Shown here piece by piece: positions 14,751 through 19,776 of a stretch of DNA of 19,776 nt (its first letter is position 1; every line of letters starts with the position of its first letter). The stretch comes from an uncultured Mucispirillum sp. (lineage in GTDB: Bacteria; Chrysiogenota; Deferribacteres; Deferribacterales; Mucispirillaceae). The stretch is from positions 1-19,776 of the forward strand of contig CALADT010000220.1 in assembly GCA_937890655.1 (NCBI GenBank). Reading direction: 5' to 3'. Made by a program: the position numbers and the translations under genes. The notes under the pieces were generated by a model that did no database searches, was not told the DNA's origin, and was given only the letters and a program-made list of their open reading frames with translations.

Positions 14751-14823
14751 GCCCCTGACAGGAATTGAACCTGTGGCCTGCGGATTAGGAATCCGTCGCT
14801 CTATCCAACTGAGCTACAGAGGC
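14751..14823 (-). tRNA. tRNA-Arg, anticodon CCU
   Basis: The minus strand folds into a complete 73-base cloverleaf. The 7-bp acceptor stem is GCCTCTG with CAGGGGC (one T-G pair). The D arm is GCTC/GAGC, the anticodon loop TTCCTAA (anticodon CCT, reading AGG), the variable loop 5 bases, and the T arm ACAGG/CCTGT with loop TTCAATT. The first anticodon-stem pair is an A-C mismatch. CCA is not encoded. The gene ends a minus-strand string int-tRNA with only 38 bases between, and is the likely anchor of the mobile element. Confidence 0.95.
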
Positions 14824-14861
14824 TATATAATACCCTGATTAAATTTATTTATTAAGACTTA

Positions 14862-15755
14862 TCATAGATATTCTCCTTTATCTTTTCTTTCGCTTCTATT
14901 TATAAAGCATAATTTTTTAATTGCGTCAAGCTCTTTTTTTGAATTATGTGCTAAATATCTTTCTGTCATCATTATAGAGCTGTGTCCTAACACATATTGT
15001 ATTACTTTAATACTGGTGCCGTTATCTAAAAGAGTTGTTGCAAAGGTTCGCCTTAAATCATGAAATCTAAAATATTTAATATCAGCCTGTTTTAATGCGG
15101 TTTTAAAAGATCTTTTTACTTCTTTTGTTTTAAAAATATATTCACCATTATCACATTCAAGCATATACTTATTTAATTCATCAAGCAAGTCTTGGTGAAT
15201 GCATATAAACTGCCCTTTACCAGACTTTGTTTCACTTCCATCAAGTTGGTAGATATTACCTTGAATTTTTGATTTTTTCATATTCACTATATTGCTGTAT
15301 CTCATACCGGTATATAATGCCGTTAAAACTATATAATAAAGTTCTTTATTCTTACTTTTTTTGCATGCTTCAAGCAGTGCATTCACTTCAAATTCATTTA
15401 ATGCCCTGTTTCTGCTTTCTTCTTTATATTTTTTTATATATTTTACTGGATTTACATTTATCAGCTTATCTTTTATTGCAGTATTAAATATATGATTTAA
15501 ACAGGAACGATAGCGATTTTGAGTAGCCTGTGTAATTTTTCTATCCTTTTTTAAAAGATTAAAAAAATTAACAATATCATTTTCTGTGATATCAGCTATG
15601 CCTTTTTTAACAAATGTATAGCTTGTAATTATTTTTAATTTACCTAATATATCTCTGAAATTTCTATCTGTCTTAGAATTTCTTTGAAAAGTGATGTAAG
15701 TATCATTAATATACATTTCTAATGTGATTTTTTTATTATCTGTATTATTAGTCAT
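14862..15755 (-). CDS. Tyrosine recombinase (integrase) of the integrative element
   Basis: 297 residues. An N-terminal SAM-like core-binding domain (about 10-105) is followed by a complete catalytic domain: R152 (TGMRYSN), a candidate catalytic lysine in TKSGKG (K177 or K180), H232-x-x-R235 (FHDLRRTFAT), H258 (LGHSS) and nucleophile Y267 (MTERY). All catalytic residues are present, so it should be active for site-specific integration and excision next to the tRNA-Arg gene. It has no ribosome site of its own. Upstream, in the same frame and ending 24 bases before this ATG, is an 8-codon ORF with a good ribosome site inside a hairpin. This indicates translation by reinitiation or readthrough. 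A longer start that reads through the TAA would add 17 residues that the fold does not need. Confidence 0.93.
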   Translation of the reverse strand: MTNNTDNKKITLEMYINDTYITFQRNSKTDRNFRDILGKLKIITSYTFVKKGIADITENDIVNFFNLLKKDRKITQATQNRYRSCLNHIFNTAIKDKLINVNPVKYIKKYKEESRNRALNEFEVNALLEACKKSKNKELYYIVLTALYTGMRYSNIVNMKKSKIQGNIYQLDGSETKSGKGQFICIHQDLLDELNKYMLECDNGEYIFKTKEVKRSFKTALKQADIKYFRFHDLRRTFATTLLDNGTSIKVIQYVLGHSSIMMTERYLAHNSKKELDAIKKLCFINRSERKDKGEYL

Positions 15756-15779
15756 TAATATAAATGTTAATTCATTAAT

Positions 15780-15806
15780 TTATTTTAATATTTCTAATTT
15801 TGTCAT
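15780..15806 (-). CDS. 8-codon leader ORF in frame with integrase
   Basis: On the minus strand ATG at 15806 opens M-T-K-L-E-I-L-K followed by TAA (15782-15780). AAGGAG (15819-15814) is seven bases upstream, the best ribosome site near the integrase. The frame continues without another stop into the integrase ATG at 15755, 17 codons downstream. It could be a leader peptide that couples to int by reinitiation, or the residue of a nonsense mutation (CAA to TAA). Confidence 0.4.
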   Translation of the reverse strand: MTKLEILK

Positions 15807-15815
15807 AATGTAGCT

Positions 15816-15845
15816 CCTTGCTGTTTTTTACTAAGTACAGCAAGG
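15816..15845 (-). promoter_or_regulatory. Hairpin covering the leader-ORF ribosome site
   Basis: CCTTGCTGT and ACAGCAAGG (arms 15816-15824 and 15837-15845) form a perfect 9-base stem with a 12-base loop. On the minus strand the 3' arm contains AAGG of the AAGGAG ribosome site, so the fold would hide it. It sits 15 bases after the traM-like stop and lacks a U-tract, making a translation switch more likely than a terminator. Confidence 0.65.
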
Positions 15846-15860
15846 AATATACCACATATA

Positions 15861-16325
15861 TTAAAACACCAAATACATTATAAGTAGCGAAAGTATAACA
15901 TTACCAGCAAGTAATAATTTTACATAAAAATTACTTGTGATAAACATACTATTTTTTTCTTCATCTGTTTTGTTTAATTTATCTATTTTATCAGCAATAA
16001 TATATAAAATTTCCTTTAATTTTTCATCAGTTGATGTTTTAATTTCGTTAGTAAGTAGCTGCACTTTTGAAAGAAATTCTTTATCATCTTCAATTTTTTT
16101 ATTATCTAAATAGGCTTTAAATTCATCAATAATATCTTTCTGCTGCTGTGCTACATTGTCTATTCTATAATCAAGTTCTTCAGCATATTCTTTAAATACA
16201 TATTTTGCAATAGTATAAAAAATAAGAACAGGATCATCATTTTTAATAATAGATTCATTGTTTATTGCAATAGCTTTAATTATCTCTTCAAATTCTGCAT
16301 CATTAATTTTATATATTTTACTCAT
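15861..16325 (-). CDS. TraM-like conjugal-transfer activator or accessory protein with C-terminal membrane anchor
   Basis: 154 residues, ATG preceded by a strong AAAGGAG. The N-terminus has the pattern FEEIIKAIAINNESIIKNDDPVLIFYT, which resembles the TraM activator family seen beside IncP-like Trb systems (typically I-x-x-I-A-x...DDP-I-L-x-L-x-T). The middle is a long charged coiled-coil region (about 45-120), and residues 133-153 form one C-terminal membrane helix. It probably acts at the cytoplasmic membrane in control or assembly of conjugation. Its start codon overlaps the stop of a small upstream frame by one base (TAATG). The family call rests on motif recollection and on location beside trb genes. 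Confidence 0.6.
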   Translation of the reverse strand: MSKIYKINDAEFEEIIKAIAINNESIIKNDDPVLIFYTIAKYVFKEYAEELDYRIDNVAQQQKDIIDEFKAYLDNKKIEDDKEFLSKVQLLTNEIKTSTDEKLKEILYIIADKIDKLNKTDEEKNSMFITSNFYVKLLLAGNVILSLLIMYLVF

Positions 16326-16489
16326 TATTTTCTCCTTTGATTTAGTAATTTTATCCTTTCAGCACTTCCATCAGCTTCTATCAGCTCTAAATACATAGAA
16401 AGCATAGTATATTTAAAAAAGTCAATTCCTTCATCTTTTAATTCTTTTTCAAGCAGCTTTAAAATTTAGTGCAGTGCAGCATTGTGCAT
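16325..16489 (-). pseudogene. Small interrupted ORF upstream of the TraM-like gene
   Basis: On the minus strand a frame opens M-H-N-A-A-L-H from ATG 16489, hits TAA (16468-16466), then continues for 46 codons (I-L-K-L-L-E-K-E-L-K-D-E-G-I-D-F-F ... LLNQRRK). It ends in a TAA that overlaps the TraM-like ATG. The charged, helical composition and the TAATG junction carrying the TraM ribosome site suggest a real coupled gene. Its proper start is lost or non-standard: the first ATG after the stop is only at codon 21, leaving 26 residues. I do not recognise the family. Confidence 0.4.
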
Positions 16490-16669
16490 AAAAATTAAAC
16501 TGCTTATATCTCCATTTTTTTAAAAATATACCTTTTTATTTTTATCAATAATTATTATTAATTTTGGTATCATAAGTATACATACTGAAACAAACTGAAC
16601 TGAATAGAATAAACTAAAAAGTAAGTGTTCAGTTGCTACCAGTATATAAAAAATATAGGTTGTGTTTTT
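16490..16669. promoter_or_regulatory. Divergent regulatory gap between traM-like and trb operons
   Basis: This gap separates two transfer-gene units pointing away from each other. It contains the inverted repeat AGTAT-AC-ATACT (16575-16586) and three CTGAA repeats (16585-16604), which could be a control site. No consensus -35/-10 pair is evident on the trb side. Confidence 0.35.
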
Positions 16670-17632
16670 ATGCTTACAATGAAAGAAGAAGAAATTAAAC
16701 GAAATATTGAAATGATAAAAAAAACATTAGGAAATGTTTTTTTAGAAAAATTAGAAGACCCTAATGTTATAGAGATTATGTGTAACAGTGATGGTTCATT
16801 ATGGATAGATGAGCTTGGTATCGGTATGAGTAAAGTAGGTCATATCAATACGTATAATATTAAAGTAGCCATAAATATAATCGCTTCAATGTTGAAAATA
16901 GCTGCCACAAAAGAAACACCTATAATAGAGGGTGAATTCCCATTAGACAACTCAAGATTTGCAGCACAAATTCCACCAGTAGTTGCAAGTCCTACTTTTG
17001 CTTTAAGAAAAAAAGCCAGTCTAGTATTTACATTAGAAAACTATGTTGAAAAAAAAATGATGAGTGAACACCAAAAAGAAATAATCAAAGAGGCAATCAG
17101 GGAACATAAAAATATTGTAATTGTAGGTGGTACTTCATCAGGTAAAACAACATTAACTAATGCTTGTATAGATTATATGTCAAAAATTGCTGATGAAGAG
17201 CGGATTATTATTATAGAAGATACAGGTGAAATACAATGTAAAGCAGCTAATTCAGTTTTATTCCATACAAGTGTTTATACGAGTATTACTGATTTATTAA
17301 AAACTACATTAAGAATGAGACCTGATAGGATTATTATTGGTGAAATAAGAGATCATACAGCTTTAGATTTATTAGATGCCTGGTCGACAGGACATCCTGG
17401 GGGAATCTCAACAATTCATGCAAATAATTCATTACAGGCACTTGATAGAATAGAAGGGCTTGTACCAAGACATAATAATGCCCCTGACGATAAAAAATCA
17501 GTGATTAGTAATGCTGTTGATTTAATAATTAATATTAGAAAGACTGGAACAGTAAGAAAAGTTGAAGAAATACTTGAACTAGAAGGGTATGACAAACATA
17601 AAAATCAATATATTTTTAAATATATTAATTAA
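16670..17632 (+). CDS. trbB: P-type conjugative transfer ATPase TrbB (VirB11 family)
   Basis: 320 residues from ATG 16670. An in-frame GTG at 16625 would add 15 unlikely residues, including two cysteines, and the ribosome signal AGGTTG precedes 16670 by about 9 bases. Walker A is GGTSSGKTT (residues 153-161), the Asp-box/Walker B region is RMRPDRIIIGEIRD (215-228) and the His-box is GHPGGISTIHAN (241-252). These are the diagnostic motifs of TrbB/VirB11 hexameric traffic ATPases, which work at the cytoplasmic face of a type IV secretion channel to drive pilus assembly and DNA export. It is first in a plus-strand operon with trbC, trbD and trbE. The length matches the family. Confidence 0.94.
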   Translation: MLTMKEEEIKRNIEMIKKTLGNVFLEKLEDPNVIEIMCNSDGSLWIDELGIGMSKVGHINTYNIKVAINIIASMLKIAATKETPIIEGEFPLDNSRFAAQIPPVVASPTFALRKKASLVFTLENYVEKKMMSEHQKEIIKEAIREHKNIVIVGGTSSGKTTLTNACIDYMSKIADEERIIIIEDTGEIQCKAANSVLFHTSVYTSITDLLKTTLRMRPDRIIIGEIRDHTALDLLDAWSTGHPGGISTIHANNSLQALDRIEGLVPRHNNAPDDKKSVISNAVDLIINIRKTGTVRKVEEILELEGYDKHKNQYIFKYIN

Positions 17633-17655
17633 AAAAATAGTTTTCGGAGGAAAAA

Positions 17656-18000
17656 ATGAAAACAAAACTAACTTTAATTATTTTAATGCTTGCATTAACA
17701 AGTACACTTGCCTATGCAGGTGGAGCATTACCTTTTGAAAGTGGGTTATCAAAAATAAGTAATTCTCTTTCAGGTCCTGTTGCAATTAGTATTGCAATTA
17801 TAGCATTTGCAGCAGCTGGTATTATGTATGTATTTAATCCTGATGCAACTGCTTTGATAAAAGGTCTTATCGGTTTATGTATAGCATTAGGTGTTATGTT
17901 CGGTGGTAAAGTATTTGTAGATTTAATAGCTAAGCCCTCATCATCTGGTAACACAATAAGCCAAGAATATATTTTAAAACAGCAGGAAAATAATGGATAA
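17656..18000 (+). CDS. trbC: TrbC/VirB2-type conjugative pilin precursor
   Basis: 114 residues, ATG preceded by an excellent GGAGG. The signal peptide ends TLAYA before G22. The mature protein has two membrane helices (about residues 41-60 and 67-88, with IAIIAFAAAGIMYVF and LIGLCIALGVMFGGKVFV) separated by a short NPDATALIKG loop, the standard VirB2/TrbC pilin design. In IncP plasmids TrbC is trimmed and cyclised; the tail NTISQEYILKQQENNG would be removed if that occurs here. It lies 23 bases after trbB and overlaps trbD by 8 bases. Confidence 0.9.
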   Translation: MKTKLTLIILMLALTSTLAYAGGALPFESGLSKISNSLSGPVAISIAIIAFAAAGIMYVFNPDATALIKGLIGLCIALGVMFGGKVFVDLIAKPSSSGNTISQEYILKQQENNG

Positions 18001-18283
18001 CAAAATATACAGATTTGGCTGGCGACCAGTTCTTTTTATGGGTGGGGATAGGGAGTTAGTCTTATTAACTGCCCTATTTTCAGGAATGATAATGTTTTAC
18101 AGCTTTAATTTAGTGTTATTTATAATAGCATTTATTCTGTTTTCCATATCATTAAAAGCATTTCAGATTATAGCAAAAGCTGACCCACTCATGAAAAATG
18201 TGTATTTAAGGCATACTAAATATAAGTCAATTTATTTGGCAAAAAGTACACCTTTTGTAATAAGCAGTAAAATTTATAAATAA
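17993..18283 (+). CDS. trbD: TrbD/VirB3-type inner-membrane conjugation protein
   Basis: 96 residues, with its ATG inside the last codons of trbC (8-base overlap), so it is translationally coupled. The N-terminus RFGWRPVLFMGGDRELVLLTAL matches the TrbD/VirB3 signature (R-P-x-x-F-M-G-G-x-x-R-E). It is followed by two closely packed membrane helices (about 23-60) and the conserved DPLMKNVYLRHTKYK cytoplasmic tail. It works with the VirB4/TrbE ATPase in assembling the transfer channel, and trbE follows directly. Confidence 0.9.
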   Translation: MDNKIYRFGWRPVLFMGGDRELVLLTALFSGMIMFYSFNLVLFIIAFILFSISLKAFQIIAKADPLMKNVYLRHTKYKSIYLAKSTPFVISSKIYK

Positions 18284-18300
18284 GGAAGTGAGAAAAATAT

Positions 18301-19776
18301 ATGTATATGTTACTTTTAGGAATTATCATATTATCTACAATCATATCAGGTATAATATTATTACTAGTATTTATGAGATTAATAGATATTAATAGTTTCT
18401 TTAAAACTAATACTTTCAAAAGAAGGAGCGAAGGCTTTAGTGATTTACTTCAATATGATACTGTTATAGAAGACGGAATTATTTTATTAAAAAATGGTTC
18501 TCTTATGTCTGGATTTTTCTATAAAGCTCAAGATATGAGTGAGATGTCAAGAGATGATCAAGATGTAATGAGTGCAAGAATATCAAAAGCAATATTTGAA
18601 TTGGGTACTGGATGGACTATAAATTTTGATGCTATTAGATTAGAAAGTAGAACTTATCCTGAAAGAGCTTTTTCTGCTTTTGATAAAGAAATCAGCTATG
18701 CAATAGATGAAGAAAGAAGAGAATTATTTTCTTCAAGAGATACAATGTTTACTACAGAAAACTTCTTAACAGTAACATATACACCACCTGCACTTGTTAC
18801 CAATAAAATTGTGGATATGATGTACACAAATGATGAAAATGGTAAAAAAATATTATACTATGATAAAAATTTAATACATTTTAAAAATAAATTAAAAAAT
18901 TTTATTTCAATATTATCAACTATTTTTAAAATAGAACAATTAAAAAAAACATCATATATGCTAGAAGATGGCTCAATACATACTAGAGATATTTTTTTAG
19001 AATTTTTACATTATTGTGCTACTGGTAAAGCACAATCTATAAATGCACCAAAAGATGTAAATATACCTTTAGATTCAATTATATGTGGTGAAGATTTTAT
19101 TACTGGTATATATCCAAAACTTGCAAATTATTATATAGCAGCAGTAGCAATTGATGGCTTTCCAGCTGAAAGTTATCCTACTATTTTAAATAAATTATCT
19201 GATATACATGTAACAACAAGGTTCTCAACAAGATTTATTTGTATAGATAAATTAGAAGCTGAAAAAAAATTAGAAGCTATTAAAAAAAGATGGCAACAAA
19301 AACAACGAGGTATGATGCAAGTTATATTAAATCAGCCTCAAACAGATACAAATACCAATTGGGATGCAGTAGAAATGACTAATGATGCTATTGAAGGTAT
19401 CACTCTACAAAATAGTGAAAGAGCTATATTTGGTTATTACACTGCTAATGTTATCCTTATGGAAGAAAATCAAGAAGAGTTAGAAAAATGGTCATTAGAA
19501 ATAAAAAAAATAATAAGTTCATTAGGGTTTAATGCAAGAATAGAAAGCATTAATACAGTAGAAGCATATTTAGGATCACTGCCAGGTCATAATATAGAAA
19601 ATGTTAGAAGATTCTTTTTACATTCTCTCAATTTAGGGGATTTAATACCAAAGCATACTGTATGGACAGGATATGAAAATACTCCTTGTGATAAATTTCC
19701 AAAAGATGCTCCTTGTCTTATTGAATGTGTTACTACTGGCAACACTCCATATCATTTAAATCTACATGTTAAAGAT
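18301..19776 (+). CDS. trbE: TrbE/VirB4-type conjugation ATPase, N-terminal part (cut by window)
   Basis: 492 codons are open to the window end; the family is about 800-850 residues, so roughly 330 are missing. The start is ATG 18301, with AAGGAAGTGAG upstream; ATG 18307 is an alternative. Residues 4-28 form a membrane segment (LLLGIIILSTIISGIILLL). The following region (F-S-D-L-L-Q-Y-D...ENGIILLKNGSLMSGFFY-like) is the CagE/TrbE/VirB4 N-terminal domain. The last residues (PYHLNLHVKD) lie just before the expected Walker A P-loop, so ATPase residues cannot be verified. It energises type IV secretion assembly and substrate transfer. It lies 17 bases after trbD in the same operon. Confidence 0.92.
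   Translation, partial: MYMLLLGIIILSTIISGIILLLVFMRLIDINSFFKTNTFKRRSEGFSDLLQYDTVIEDGIILLKNGSLMSGFFYKAQDMSEMSRDDQDVMSARISKAIFELGTGWTINFDAIRLESRTYPERAFSAFDKEISYAIDEERRELFSSRDTMFTTENFLTVTYTPPALVTNKIVDMMYTNDENGKKILYYDKNLIHFKNKLKNFISILSTIFKIEQLKKTSYMLEDGSIHTRDIFLEFLHYCATGKAQSINAPKDVNIPLDSIICGEDFITGIYPKLANYYIAAVAIDGFPAESYPTILNKLSDIHVTTRFSTRFICIDKLEAEKKLEAIKKRWQQKQRGMMQVILNQPQTDTNTNWDAVEMTNDAIEGITLQNSERAIFGYYTANVILMEENQEELEKWSLEIKKIISSLGFNARIESINTVEAYLGSLPGHNIENVRRFFLHSLNLGDLIPKHTVWTGYENTPCDKFPKDAPCLIECVTTGNTPYHLNLHVKD

Noticed and set aside
15227..15487. Hydrophobic 86-residue plus-strand frame inside the integrase
   Set aside because: It overlaps the catalytic domain on the opposite strand and has no start signal.
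15780..16489. TAA read as a sense codon in this element
   Set aside because: TAA ends argF, argG, trbB, trbC, trbD and others normally, so general recoding is excluded; only local readthrough remains possible.
17486..17496. Match GCCCCTGACGA to the tRNA-Arg end, as an att repeat
   Set aside because: Only about nine bases agree and it lies within the conserved trbB coding region; it is a chance match.
1..19776. CRISPR arrays, rRNA genes, insertion sequences with transposases
   Set aside because: No spaced direct repeats, rRNA signature or transposase frame was found on either strand.

Overview
The window is AT-rich DNA from a diderm (Gram-negative-type) bacterium. It encodes a lipoprotein, an outer-membrane-barrel-like protein, a split-type glycyl-tRNA synthetase alpha subunit and a Trb-type conjugation system. 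The taxon cannot be fixed from sequence alone. The AT bias, the argD-argF-argG order and the indolepyruvate-oxidoreductase-like genes would suit Deferribacterota (for example a Mucispirillum-like gut organism), but this is a low-confidence inference.

Bases 1-5460 (chromosomal). On the minus strand is a truncated cNMP/CBS/DUF294 signalling protein whose nucleotidyltransferase motif is degenerate. On the plus strand follow a DUF815 AAA ATPase, a small acidic protein, a beta-barrel-like protein split into two overlapping reading frames, and a lipoprotein. The lipoprotein promoter carries a run of nine C between its -35 and -10 boxes and is a strong candidate for phase-variable expression. A symmetric terminator closes this block.

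Bases 5461-9855. A tight minus-strand operon argD-argF-argG-glyQ encodes acetylornithine aminotransferase, ornithine carbamoyltransferase, argininosuccinate synthase and GlyRS alpha. Its probable -10 box lies inside an inverted repeat.

Bases 9856-12403. Divergent from the arg operon is a translationally coupled trio: a derived IorA-like protein and an IorB-like protein that have lost hallmark cofactor residues, and a single-pass membrane protein. A 65-residue orphan follows.

Bases 12404-14750 are gene-poor: a long AT-rich non-coding stretch with dyads, a hicA toxin gene broken by two one-base deficits in A7 runs, an intact hicB antitoxin gene, and a small membrane protein with a textbook sigma-70-type promoter.

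Bases 14751-19776 are the end of an integrative conjugative element. It has tRNA-Arg(CCU), a tyrosine integrase with an unusual leader (hairpin covering the ribosome site, plus an in-frame 8-codon mini-ORF), a TraM-like gene preceded by a small interrupted frame, and a divergent trbB-trbC-trbD-trbE operon. TrbE is cut by the window edge just before its expected Walker A motif. The other attachment site, relaxase and remaining trb genes lie outside.
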